This document shows, piece after piece, positions 8,561-16,862 of a DNA stretch of 64,000 nt (positions are counted from its first letter, which is position 1; each line of letters starts with the position of its first letter). Location of the stretch: contig NZ_CP117781.1 of the NCBI RefSeq assembly GCF_028657905.1, positions 1,302,001 through 1,366,000 on the forward strand, given 5' to 3'. The position numbers and the translations under genes are program-made. This DNA is from Burkholderia sp. FERM BP-3421 (lineage in GTDB: Bacteria; Pseudomonadota; Gammaproteobacteria; Burkholderiales; Burkholderiaceae). The notes beneath the pieces are model-generated. The model did not search any database and was not told the origin of the DNA. It saw only the letters and a list, made by a program, of their open reading frames with translations.

Positions 8561-9127
8561 ATGGCAATTTTCAATGCTTCCGATGGTTTGCGTAAGCGAT
8601 GCGATGGAGAAAGAAAAATCGATCATCTGGAAAAACCGAGATCCTTCTGGATCGGCAAGTTCGGCATGATCCCTCATGTCGAGGGCGGATATTTCAAATA
8701 TTTATTCGGGTCCGAGGTGTGGCGAAAGACCGCCGACGGCGAGGATCGTAGAAACTACTCCGGCATCCATTTCATGGTCACGCACGACAGTCCCTCTCAT
8801 TTTCATCGGATGAAGTCCGATGAGATTTGGTGCTACCACGCGGGATCGGTGCTGACGATGCATATCATCGATGAGCAGGGCGAATATCGCACGATGCGAA
8901 TCGGCCCTGATCCGGATCGGGGCGAATCCTTGTCGGCCGTGATGCGGGCCGGATGGATTTTCGGCGCCTCGGTCGATGAAGGGGATTATGGCCTGGCAAG
9001 TTGCCTGGTTGTGCCCGGCTACGATGATGCGGATTACCAGCTCCTGACTCGGTCGGAACTGCTGGAGGATTATCCGGCGTGCCGCGATGTCATCATGAAA
9101 ATGGCCTGCGAGATTATTCCAAAATGA
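8561..9127 (+). CDS. DUF985 cupin protein
   Basis: A 188-residue cupin of the DUF985 (YML079W-like) family. The signature PHVEGGYF appears at about residues 38-45. It is followed by the YSGIHFMVT strand, the SHFHRMKSDEIWCYH metal/ligand-binding-type segment, and a GWIFGAS turn. Family members bind small ligands, and no reaction is established. Base composition is lower in G+C than the neighbours and codon use is less biased, which suggests transfer. ATG 8561 is the first start in frame but has no strong ribosome binding site, so the N-terminus is uncertain. Confidence 0.8.
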   Translation: MAIFNASDGLRKRCDGERKIDHLEKPRSFWIGKFGMIPHVEGGYFKYLFGSEVWRKTADGEDRRNYSGIHFMVTHDSPSHFHRMKSDEIWCYHAGSVLTMHIIDEQGEYRTMRIGPDPDRGESLSAVMRAGWIFGASVDEGDYGLASCLVVPGYDDADYQLLTRSELLEDYPACRDVIMKMACEIIPK

Positions 9128-9250
9128 CCGAAGGCATGCTCATGGGAATTCGTGGATCGACCGGATGAAATTAAAATAAAGCGGCCGATTCCGGCGCGGG
9201 CGGATACCGTGCCGGGCATTTGATCGAAACCTCGCGCATACCTCACGCCG

Positions 9251-10753
9251 TCACGCCGCCGGGCGCCCGGCGTTCTCCGGCCGTCCGCTGCGCGCATCGT
9301 CGATGGCCGCGCGCAGCTGCTGCACGGCGGCCGTCATGCGCTCGACCGGCACGCTGCCGTAGCCGAGCAGCAGGCCGTTGTAGCGCGCCGCGCCCGCCGC
9401 GCTCGCACAGTACTGCGACAGCGGACGCACCACGAGTCCGCGCGGCTGCGCGGCGGCGCAGACCGCGTGGTCCGCGACCGCGACGTCGAGCCGCGCGGAC
9501 AGGTGCATGCCGCCCGCGCCGCCCGAGACCGTCAGGTAGTCGCCAAGGTGCTGTTCGAGCGCGGCTTGCAGCGCGTCGCGCCGTTCCGCGTAGAGCATGC
9601 GCATGCGCCGCAGGTGGCGCGTGAAATGGCCGGCCTCGATGAAATCCGCGAGCGCGAGCTGCTCGGCGAGCCGGCCGCGCGGCGACAGCGCATGGAAGAT
9701 GTCGCGCAGCGCCGGCGCAAGTGCGACGGGCGTCACGACGAAGCCGACCCGCAGCGCGGGAAACATGACCTTGCTGAAGGTGCCGAGATAGATCACGGGC
9801 GCATCGTCGCTGAGCCCCTGCAGCGCCGACAGCGGCGCGCCGTGATAGCGGAATTCGCTGTCGTAGTCGTCCTCGAGGATCCACGCGCCGGCCGCGCGCG
9901 CCTGCCGCACCAGCGCGAGCCGCCGTTCGAGGCTCATCACCGCGCCGAGCGGGTACTGGTGCGACGGCGTGATGTAGATGAGCCGTGGCGGCCGCGTGCG
10001 CCACAGCGCGGGCGGCGGCGCAAGGCCGTCGGCGTCGACGGGCACGGGCTCGATGCCGAGGCCGGCGGCCTGGAAGGCGGCGCGCGCGCCGCTGTAGCCG
10101 GGCTCTTCGAGCCAGGCGGTGTCGCCGGCGTCGGCGAGCGCATGCGCGCACAGGTCGAGGCCGTGCTGGGTGCCGTCGGTGATGAAAACCTGCTCGGCCT
10201 CGCACTTCATGCCGCGCGACACGCGCAGATATTCGGCGATCACGCGGCGCAGCCGCAGGTTGCCCTCGACGGGCAGGTAGCCGAGCTGCGCCGGGCCGAG
10301 CTGCCGCCACGCGCGCTCGACGCAGCGCCGCCAGGCGGTGAGCGGGAACTGATCGAGCGCGGGCATGCCGGGCACGAACGGCAGCGGCAGGTCCTGCTCG
10401 TTGCCGAACCGCCGCAGCTCCGCGACGCGCCGCGCGAGCACGGGCGGCGCGGCGGGCTCGGGCGCGGGCGCCGCGTCCGGCAGCCCGACGTGCATCACCA
10501 TCGTGCCTTGCCGCCGGCCGACCACGAAACCTTCGGAGGCCAGACGTTCATAGGCGTACAGCACGGTGTTGCGCGCGATGCGCAGCGCCTCGGCGAGCGC
10601 GCGCGACGGCAGCAGGAAGGTGCCGGGCTCCAGCGTGCCGTCGAGGATCGCCGTGCGCAGGCACGCATACAGGCGGTGCTGTTGCGAGGCGCGCGACATC
10701 GCCTCGTGGGCGTTCGCGCGTTCGAAGTTGGCCAGCAGCACGCCGTAATCCAT
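9251..10753 (-). CDS. MocR/PdxR-type transcriptional regulator (GntR HTH fused to aminotransferase-like domain)
   Basis: A 500-residue fusion. An N-terminal winged helix-turn-helix of the GntR type (about residues 25-90, with LPSRALAEAL and RNTVLYAYERL) precedes a fold-type I aminotransferase-like domain to the end. The PLP lysine lies in the TFSKVMFPALRVG segment. MocR proteins bind PLP and control vitamin B6, GABA or taurine genes. I chose the ATG at 10753, which has GGAG 5 bases upstream; the adjacent ATG 10756 and the one at 10792 are alternatives. It is divergent from a PNPOx-fold gene, the classical arrangement of a MocR regulator and its target. It probably also controls itself. Confidence 0.92.
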   Translation of the reverse strand: MDYGVLLANFERANAHEAMSRASQQHRLYACLRTAILDGTLEPGTFLLPSRALAEALRIARNTVLYAYERLASEGFVVGRRQGTMVMHVGLPDAAPAPEPAAPPVLARRVAELRRFGNEQDLPLPFVPGMPALDQFPLTAWRRCVERAWRQLGPAQLGYLPVEGNLRLRRVIAEYLRVSRGMKCEAEQVFITDGTQHGLDLCAHALADAGDTAWLEEPGYSGARAAFQAAGLGIEPVPVDADGLAPPPALWRTRPPRLIYITPSHQYPLGAVMSLERRLALVRQARAAGAWILEDDYDSEFRYHGAPLSALQGLSDDAPVIYLGTFSKVMFPALRVGFVVTPVALAPALRDIFHALSPRGRLAEQLALADFIEAGHFTRHLRRMRMLYAERRDALQAALEQHLGDYLTVSGGAGGMHLSARLDVAVADHAVCAAAQPRGLVVRPLSQYCASAAGAARYNGLLLGYGSVPVERMTAAVQQLRAAIDDARSGRPENAGRPAA

Positions 10754-10857
10754 CATGGCTCCAAGAAATCGATACGGGATGGGTCTACGCATGGTGCCAT
10801 AGTTTTCTTATTGTTTCGACATGGTCAATTTTTCAACTATTAACCTGGAGCCCGAAC
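10754..10857. promoter_or_regulatory. Divergent control region with CATGGT direct repeats
   Basis: The 104-bp gap between the regulator and the PNPOx-fold gene carries CATGGT at 10790-10795 and 10820-10825, exactly 30 bp (about three helical turns) apart. The first copy is part of an imperfect palindrome ATGGTGCCAT. MocR dimers are known to bind direct repeats, so these are candidate operators. Confidence 0.45.
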
Positions 10858-11526
10858 ATGTCCACCGCCCCCACCGACACCGCGGCGCCGTCGAGCGAGC
10901 GGACCCGCGTGCGTCGCGTCGCGAATCGCGCGCACTACGATCGCGGCACGCTGTACGCGATCCTCGACGACGCTTATCTGTGCCACATCGCGTTCGCCGA
11001 CGAGCACGGCGTGCACTGCATTCCGACCGCATGCTGGCGCGAAGGCGACCACCTGTACATCCACGGCTCGAACGGCAGCCGCATGCTGAAGCTCGCCGCG
11101 ACGGGCGCGCAGGTCTGCGTGGCCGTGTCCCACCTCGACGGCCTGGTGCTCGCGCGCTCGGCGTTCAATCACTCGATGAACTACCGTTCGGCGGTGATCT
11201 ACGGCGAGTTCGAAGTCGTGCCGGACGCGCACAAGGCCGCCGCGCTCGACACCTTCCTCGAGCAGCTCGCGCCGGGCCGTGGGCAGGAGGCACGCCCGGG
11301 TAGCGCGAAGGAACTGGCGGCGACCACCGTGATGCGGATCGCGCTCGACGAGGCGGTCACGAAGATCCGCGCCGGCGGGCCGAAGGACGACGAAGAGGAT
11401 CTCGTGCTGCCGGTCTGGGCCGGCGTGCTGCCGATGGGCGTCGCGCGGCTCGCGCCGGTGGTCGACGGCGCGCCGGCGGGCACGCCGGACTACGTCGCGA
11501 ACTGGGGCGGCGAGCGCGGCGCGTAG
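10858..11526 (+). CDS. Pyridoxamine 5'-phosphate oxidase-fold flavoprotein
   Basis: A 222-residue split-barrel protein of the PNPOx-like (NimA-type) family, which binds FMN or a related flavin in the cytosol. Conserved features are AYLCHIAF (about 40-47), DHLYIHGSNGSRML, SAFNHSMNYRSAVIYGE and the proline-rich C-terminus. CTGGAG lies 7 bases before ATG 10858. Because it faces a MocR regulator it is probably the regulated target, perhaps in B6 or amine metabolism, but NimA-like members also reduce nitro compounds. The family call is firm and the substrate unknown. Confidence 0.88.
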   Translation: MSTAPTDTAAPSSERTRVRRVANRAHYDRGTLYAILDDAYLCHIAFADEHGVHCIPTACWREGDHLYIHGSNGSRMLKLAATGAQVCVAVSHLDGLVLARSAFNHSMNYRSAVIYGEFEVVPDAHKAAALDTFLEQLAPGRGQEARPGSAKELAATTVMRIALDEAVTKIRAGGPKDDEEDLVLPVWAGVLPMGVARLAPVVDGAPAGTPDYVANWGGERGA

Positions 11527-11630
11527 CGAACGGGCAGGGCGCGCCGGCAGGGTAGTTTTGTTCAATACCGGCGCGCCGCCGCCTTCTATCCTCGGCGCTC
11601 GATCAACCCGAGCGTCACGAGGATACGTGC

Positions 11631-12218
11631 ATGAATCTGCTGCTTTCAATGGCCGCCTTTGCCCTGGCGGCCTCGATCTCGCCCGGCCCCGTCAATCTCG
11701 TCGCGCTCGGCGCGGCCGCCCGCCACGGTTTCGCGGCCAGCCTGCGGCACGTGACGGGGGCGACCATCGGCTTCGTCGCGCTGTTCCTGCTGGTCGGGCT
11801 CGGCCTGCACGAGGCGCTCGCGCGCTGGCCGTTCCTGACGGCCGCGATCCAGTGGGCGGGCGTGGTGTTCCTGCTGCATCTCGCCCGGCGGCTCGCGATC
11901 GACGACGGCCGGCTCGGCGTCGACGCGTGCGCGGCGGCACCGTCCGCGCTCGGCGGCGCGGCGATGCAGTGGCTGAATCCGAAGGCGTGGCTGGCGTCGG
12001 CGGCGGGCATGAGCGCCTATGCGGCGAACGGCGACAGCGCGCTGGTCTGGCGCTTCGCGGCGATCTATCTGGTGGTGTGCTACGTGTCGGTGGCGTGCTG
12101 GGCGTTCGCGGGTGCCTTCCTCACGCGGCACCTGCGCGACGCGCGACGCGTGCGGCTGCTCAATCGCGCCATGGCGGTGCTGCTCGCGGGCAGCGCGATC
12201 GGCCTGCTCGGCGCGTAG
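11631..12218 (+). CDS. LysE/RhtB-family amino-acid exporter
   Basis: A 195-residue inner-membrane protein with about six helices. It has the LysE hallmark SPGPVNLVALG at about residues 17-27, and a second family motif QWLNPKAWL near 118-126. These carriers export amino acids or related metabolites using proton exchange. AGG lies upstream of ATG 11631. It is convergent with, and 16 bp from, an AraC regulator. LysE carriers paired with an AraC regulator are common, and the regulator may control this exporter, though convergence means it would act from a distance. Confidence 0.9.
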   Translation: MNLLLSMAAFALAASISPGPVNLVALGAAARHGFAASLRHVTGATIGFVALFLLVGLGLHEALARWPFLTAAIQWAGVVFLLHLARRLAIDDGRLGVDACAAAPSALGGAAMQWLNPKAWLASAAGMSAYAANGDSALVWRFAAIYLVVCYVSVACWAFAGAFLTRHLRDARRVRLLNRAMAVLLAGSAIGLLGA

Positions 12219-12234
12219 CGGGCGGGCGGCGGCT

Positions 12235-13059
12235 TCAGCCCCGGTACTGGCCCGGCGTGGCCGCGACCCGCTTGCGAAACGCGCGCTGGAAATGCGCCTG
12301 GTCCGCGAAGCCCGCTTCGAGCGCGACCTCGGCGATCGGCCGGCCGCGCTTCAGCTGCGCGCGGCCGTAGTGGATCCGCCGATCGACCAGGTAGGCATGC
12401 GGCGTCATCCCGTAGCACGCCTTGAACGCGCGGATCAGGTACGACGGCGAGAGCCCGGCGGCCGCGCAGATGTCGTCGAGCGTCAGCGCGTCGGCGAGGT
12501 GCGCGTCGATGTAGTCGGCCGCGCGTTCGAGCCGGGGCGACGCGGCCGGCGCGCGCGGCGCGGGCGCCGGATTCAGGCTGCGCTGCACGGCCGCGAAAAA
12601 CGCGACCGCGGCCTCCTGCTTGTGCAGCGGTCCCTCGTCGGGGCCGACCAGCAATTGATGGAAGCGGTTCAACCCGTCATGCAGATCGGCCTGCCACGAC
12701 AGCGCGGCCGGGAACGCCTGGAAATCCTGGTTTGCGCTGAAGCCCAACTGCCGTTGCAAGCCGGCCAGCCAGCCGGCGTCGACATAGAGCATCCGGTAGC
12801 GCCACGCGTCGTCGCCGCGCGGGTTGCAGGCATGGACCTGCTCGGGATTGACGACGACCACCGCGCCCGGCCCGATCGTCTCGCGCGCGCGGCCGTTCAG
12901 ATAGGTGCTGCGCCCGCCCAGCACCGTGCCGATCGAGAACGTGTCGTGCGTATGCGCGGCATAGCACAGCGAGCGACCGTCGTCGATCGCGCGGGCTTCG
13001 ATGAACGGGAGCGCGGCGTCGCGCCAGAAGCGCGCTGTGGTGTGTGGGGCGGGGCTCAC
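12235..13059 (-). CDS. AraC-family transcriptional regulator
   Basis: A 274-residue regulator. An N-terminal AraC-type cupin ligand domain (residues about 15-150, with HTHDTFSIG and VNPEQVHACNP) is joined by an Ala/Pro-rich linker to two helix-turn-helix motifs. The first is LTLDDICAAAGLSPSYLIRAFK. The second contains PIAEVALEAGFADQAHFQRAF. The ligand is unknown. It ends 16 bp from the LysE-type exporter, the likely target by context, and starts 83 bp from the end of the histidine kinase gene. Confidence 0.92.
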   Translation of the reverse strand: MSPAPHTTARFWRDAALPFIEARAIDDGRSLCYAAHTHDTFSIGTVLGGRSTYLNGRARETIGPGAVVVVNPEQVHACNPRGDDAWRYRMLYVDAGWLAGLQRQLGFSANQDFQAFPAALSWQADLHDGLNRFHQLLVGPDEGPLHKQEAAVAFFAAVQRSLNPAPAPRAPAASPRLERAADYIDAHLADALTLDDICAAAGLSPSYLIRAFKACYGMTPHAYLVDRRIHYGRAQLKRGRPIAEVALEAGFADQAHFQRAFRKRVAATPGQYRG

Positions 13060-13142
13060 GCGATGCGGGTCCGGGACGGGCGCCGGGGCCGGCGCGGGTT
13101 GGCGAAACCCGTCGATGATACCCGCGTGCGCGACGGCGCGCG

Positions 13143-14579
13143 CTATCCCGCGCGCAATGCCGGCCGGCGCTCGCCCGGGTCGCGCTCGGCGGGCAGGTCG
13201 GGGAGCGGCGGGCGGGCGTGCGCGGCGACCGAAAAGCCGAACGTATTCCTGCCGTCGCCGCAGGTGACGAACACCGCGCCGCCGTGCATCTCGGCCACGG
13301 CCTTCACGATCGACAGGCCGAGGCCGTGGTTTTCCTCGCTGTTCGCGCGCGCTTCCTCCAATCGATAGAAACGTTCGAAGATATGGGCGCGCGCGACCGG
13401 GTCGATCGGCTCGCCCGGATTCGACACGGCGATCTCCACCTGCTCGCCGCGCGGCGTGATCCGCACCTGGAGCGTGGCGCCCGCGCGCGAATGCTGGATC
13501 GCGTTGATCAGCAGGTTGGTCATCGCGCGGCCGAACAGCGACGGATCGACGGGCGCGCGCGCGTCGCCCGTCAGCTCGGCGCGCAGCTGCGCCTCGTCGA
13601 GCGGGATCTCGAGGAAGTCGAGCATGCGCGCGACCTCGGCCGCGAGCGAGACGTCGGCGAGGTCGGTCGCGCGTTCGCCGCGATCGCTGCGCGACAGGAA
13701 CAGCATGTCGTTGACGATCACCCGCAGCCGCTCGAACTCCTCCAGATTCGACTGCAGCGTCTGGCGCATCCGCTCGGCCGAGCGGTCACGCGTGGTCAGC
13801 GCGACCTGGGTCTGGCCGATCAGGATGCTGACCGGCGTGCGCAGCTCGTGCGCGACGTCCGCGTTGAACGATTCGAGCCGGTCGTACGCATGCTCGATGC
13901 GCTCCAGCGCGCCGTTGAATGAACTGGCGAGGTCGTGCAGCTCGCGCGGCAGCGCGTCGGCGCACAGCCGCTGGCGGCGGTTCGCCGGGCTCAGCTCGGC
14001 GGCCTCGCGCGACAGCTGCACGAGCGGTTCGAGCCCGAAGCGCGTGACCGCGCGGCTCAGCAGCAGCGAGATCAGCGTCGCGCCCGCGATCAGCGCGGCG
14101 AGCGTGAGGCCGATGTGCCGGAGCATCTTCTGGGTGCGCTCGCAGGTGGTCGACACGATCAGCCGACCGGGCGGCCGCCCGGCCGCCGCGGGCAGCAGCG
14201 TGGTGTGGACCATCACGTCGTAGCCGCTGTCGTCGAGCCGCAGCAGCTGGAACGCGCCGGACGCCGGCCCCGCCGGCGCGCCGCGCACCGGCTGGCCGAA
14301 GCGGAACGCGGGGTTGTCGCTGTCGACCTGGTAGCGCGTGGACCCGCTCGGCGGCTCCAGGTCGGCGAGCTTCTCGTGCATGATGCGCCAGCGTTCCGGG
14401 GTGTTCGCGTGCAGCACGATCATCTCGGCGACCTTCGCGCGCGTGGACAAGGTCGCGCGCAGCTCGGCGAACAGCTGCCGCTCCATCACCGCGAACATGC
14501 CGACGCCGATCAGCGTGAAGACCAGGAACGAGGTGATGCCGAACATCACCGACAGGCGCAGCGAGATCGAGCGTTTCAT
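13143..14579 (-). CDS. Sensor histidine kinase of the heavy-metal/IrlS-CusS type
   Basis: A 478-residue membrane kinase with helices at about residues 10-32 and 157-175 around a periplasmic domain. A HAMP linker, HisKA domain and ATPase follow. The phosphorylated histidine is His244 in ADVAHELRTP. The N-box appears as NLLINAIQHS and the G-box as ENHGLGLSIVKA. It senses a periplasmic signal and phosphorylates the regulator encoded just upstream. Its start overlaps that gene's stop by 4 bases (ATGA), so the two are translationally coupled. Position behind an RND efflux operon points to control of efflux in response to metal or drug. Confidence 0.92.
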   Translation of the reverse strand: MKRSISLRLSVMFGITSFLVFTLIGVGMFAVMERQLFAELRATLSTRAKVAEMIVLHANTPERWRIMHEKLADLEPPSGSTRYQVDSDNPAFRFGQPVRGAPAGPASGAFQLLRLDDSGYDVMVHTTLLPAAAGRPPGRLIVSTTCERTQKMLRHIGLTLAALIAGATLISLLLSRAVTRFGLEPLVQLSREAAELSPANRRQRLCADALPRELHDLASSFNGALERIEHAYDRLESFNADVAHELRTPVSILIGQTQVALTTRDRSAERMRQTLQSNLEEFERLRVIVNDMLFLSRSDRGERATDLADVSLAAEVARMLDFLEIPLDEAQLRAELTGDARAPVDPSLFGRAMTNLLINAIQHSRAGATLQVRITPRGEQVEIAVSNPGEPIDPVARAHIFERFYRLEEARANSEENHGLGLSIVKAVAEMHGGAVFVTCGDGRNTFGFSVAAHARPPLPDLPAERDPGERRPALRAG

Positions 14580-15274
14580 AGGCGCCTCGGCTCCGGTTCG
14601 GGTTCGTCGCGCACTTCGAGCACGTAGCCCATGCCGCGGATCGTATGCAGCAGCTTGTCGCTGAACGGGCCGTCGAGTTTCGCGCGCAGCCGCTTGATCG
14701 CGGTCTCGACCACGTTGGCGTTACTGTCGAAATTGACGTCCCACACCAGCTCGGTGATGGTGGTCTTCGACAGCACCTCGCCGCGCCGCCGCGCAAGCAC
14801 GCTGAGCAGCTGGAATTCCTGCGCGGTCAGGTCGAGGCGGATGCCGTTGCGCATCGCGCGGCGGCTGATCAGGTCGACCCGCAGGTCGCCGATCGAGATC
14901 AGCGTCGCCTCCTGCACGCGCGCGCGGCGCGTCAGCGCGCGCAGCCGCTCGATCAGCTCGAGGAACGAGAACGGCTTTGTCAGATAGTCGTCGGCGCCGC
15001 CGCGCAGGCCGCGCACGCGGTCGTCGACGCGGTCGCGCGCGGTCAGCATGATGACCGGCGTATCCTTTTGGGCGCGCAGCGCGCGCAGCACGCCGAAGCC
15101 GTCGAGCTTCGGCAGCATCACGTCGAGCACGACCACGTCGTAGTCGTATTCGACCGCTTTCCACGCGCCTTCCTCGCCGTCCGTCGCGGCGTCGACCACC
15201 CAGCCTTCCTCGGACAGGCCGCTTCTCAGGTAATCGACCACCTTGGCTTCGTCTTCGACTATCAATACTTTCAT
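14576..15274 (-). CDS. OmpR-family response regulator (IrlR/CopR/CusR type)
   Basis: A 232-residue regulator. The receiver domain has acidic residues at 8-9, phospho-acceptor Asp51 in VLDVMLPK and Lys100 in LTKPFS. The C-terminal OmpR-type winged helix contains LTAQEFQLL and ends near RGMGYVLE. ATG 15274 is correctly spaced from a GGGAACGG ribosome binding site and starts with the universal KVLIVEDE; longer frames upstream are artefacts. It is the partner of the histidine kinase encoded immediately downstream and probably activates the efflux genes upstream, 19 bp away. Confidence 0.93.
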   Translation of the reverse strand: MKVLIVEDEAKVVDYLRSGLSEEGWVVDAATDGEEGAWKAVEYDYDVVVLDVMLPKLDGFGVLRALRAQKDTPVIMLTARDRVDDRVRGLRGGADDYLTKPFSFLELIERLRALTRRARVQEATLISIGDLRVDLISRRAMRNGIRLDLTAQEFQLLSVLARRRGEVLSKTTITELVWDVNFDSNANVVETAIKRLRAKLDGPFSDKLLHTIRGMGYVLEVRDEPEPEPRRL

Positions 15275-15293
15275 ATCCGTTCCCGGTTGACCG

Positions 15294-16862
15294 TCACGAG
15301 GCCGGCGCGGGCGTCGTGACGGTGCTGCTGGCGGCGGGGCCGCCTGCCGCAGGGCCGCCTGCCGCATCCACCTCCGCCGCGCTCCAGCCGCCGCCGAGCG
15401 CCTTCGCCAGATACACCACGAGCGCGGCGCGCTGGCCGCGAATCTGCACCTGCTGGCGCTCGCTCGTCAACAGCTGCTGTTGCGCGCTGATCACGTCGAT
15501 GTACGCGGCGAGCCCGCCCGCGTAGCGATCCTGCGCGAGGCCGACGAGCCGGCGCGCATCGTCGGCGGCGGCCTGCGCGCGGCGGTTGGCCTCGTCGAGC
15601 ACCGACAGGCCCGTGACCGCATTTTGCACCTCCTCGAACGCAGTCAGCACGGTTTGCCGGTAGTTGGCCTGCGCAGCGGTGTAGCCGGCCTTGGCGAAGT
15701 CGACGCCGGCCGCCAGCCGGCCGCCCTCGAACAGCGGCTGGCTGATCGAGGCGCCCACCGACCATAGCAGGCTCGGCACCGTGAACAGGCTCGCGAAGCG
15801 GGTCGCGTCCCAGCCGAGGTCCGGCGCGAGCGTGATGCGCGGGAAATAGGCCGCGCGCGCGACGCCGATCTGCGCGTTGGCGGCCGCCATCGCGCGCTCG
15901 GCCGACGCGACGTCGGGCCGCCGCTGCAACAGGTCGCTCGGCAGGCCGGCCGGCAGCGGCGGGGCGGGCAGCACCTGCACGGCCGGCGCGATCGAGAACG
16001 ACGGCGCGGGCGTGCCGACCAGCGTCGCCAGCGCATGTTCGTACTGGGCGCGCTGATTCAGCAGCAACTGGGCCTCGGTGCGGGTCGCGTCGAGTTGCGC
16101 CTGCTGTTGCAGCAGGTTCAGGCCGGACACCGCGCCGAGGTCGTGCTGCGCCGTCACGAAATCGAGCGCTTTCTGTTGCAGCGCGACCGAGCGGTTCAGC
16201 ACGTCGATCTCGGCGTCGCTGGAGCGCAGCGCGAGGTAGGTGGTCGCGACGCTCGCGGTCATCACGAGGCGGGCGTTCGCGAGATCGTCGCCGGCCTGCT
16301 CGGCGCCGGCCCGCGCGGCCTCGACGGTGCGCCGGATCCGCCCGAACAGGTCGGGCTCGTAGCTGACCCGCGCGCCGGCCTGCACGTCGTTCTGCACCGT
16401 CGAGGTGTTTTGCGTCGCGTAATTGGTGAGCGGCCGATCCGACGAGATCCGCGCGCGGCTCGCGCCCGCCGTCAGGCCGACGCTCGGCCATTGCGCGGCG
16501 GCGGCCGAGGCCAGCGTCGCCCGCGCCTGGTCGTAGCGCGCCGCGATCACCTGCACGCTCTGGTTGTGCGCGAGCGCCTCGGTTTCGAGCGCATCGAGGC
16601 GCGGGTCGCCGAATGTCTGCCACCAGTCCGGCGCGAGCGAAGCGCGCGCGGGCGCGGCCGGGCGCCAGTAGGCGTCGGCGGGATCGAGCCGCCATGCAGC
16701 CGGCGCGGCGACGTCGGGCCGATGGTAGTCGGGGCCGACCGTGCAGCCGGCGAGCGCGAGCAGCGCCGCGGCCGCCGCGAGCCGCAGCGGGCCGGGCCGG
16801 ATCAGGCGGGCCGTGGCGCGGCCGGGCGCGGCCTTGCCGGCCATGTCGCGGTACGCGCTCAC
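15294..16862 (-). CDS. RND efflux outer-membrane channel lipoprotein (NodT/OprM family)
   Basis: A 522-residue channel of the TolC-like NodT family. The N-terminus carries a lipoprotein signal ending in LAGC, followed by TVGPDYHRP, the classic start of these proteins. Two repeats of long coiled-coil helices follow. DWWQTFGDPRL and the closing RAALVVYLAKALGGGW are family segments. I chose GTG 16862 because GGGAG precedes it and its GTGA overlaps the stop of the adaptor gene. ATG 16844, six codons on, lacks a ribosome binding site. The tail is Gly/Ala-rich with an AAGGPAAGGPAA repeat. It forms the exit duct of the efflux pump. Confidence 0.92.
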   Translation of the reverse strand: MSAYRDMAGKAAPGRATARLIRPGPLRLAAAAALLALAGCTVGPDYHRPDVAAPAAWRLDPADAYWRPAAPARASLAPDWWQTFGDPRLDALETEALAHNQSVQVIAARYDQARATLASAAAAQWPSVGLTAGASRARISSDRPLTNYATQNTSTVQNDVQAGARVSYEPDLFGRIRRTVEAARAGAEQAGDDLANARLVMTASVATTYLALRSSDAEIDVLNRSVALQQKALDFVTAQHDLGAVSGLNLLQQQAQLDATRTEAQLLLNQRAQYEHALATLVGTPAPSFSIAPAVQVLPAPPLPAGLPSDLLQRRPDVASAERAMAAANAQIGVARAAYFPRITLAPDLGWDATRFASLFTVPSLLWSVGASISQPLFEGGRLAAGVDFAKAGYTAAQANYRQTVLTAFEEVQNAVTGLSVLDEANRRAQAAADDARRLVGLAQDRYAGGLAAYIDVISAQQQLLTSERQQVQIRGQRAALVVYLAKALGGGWSAAEVDAAGGPAAGGPAASSTVTTPAPAS

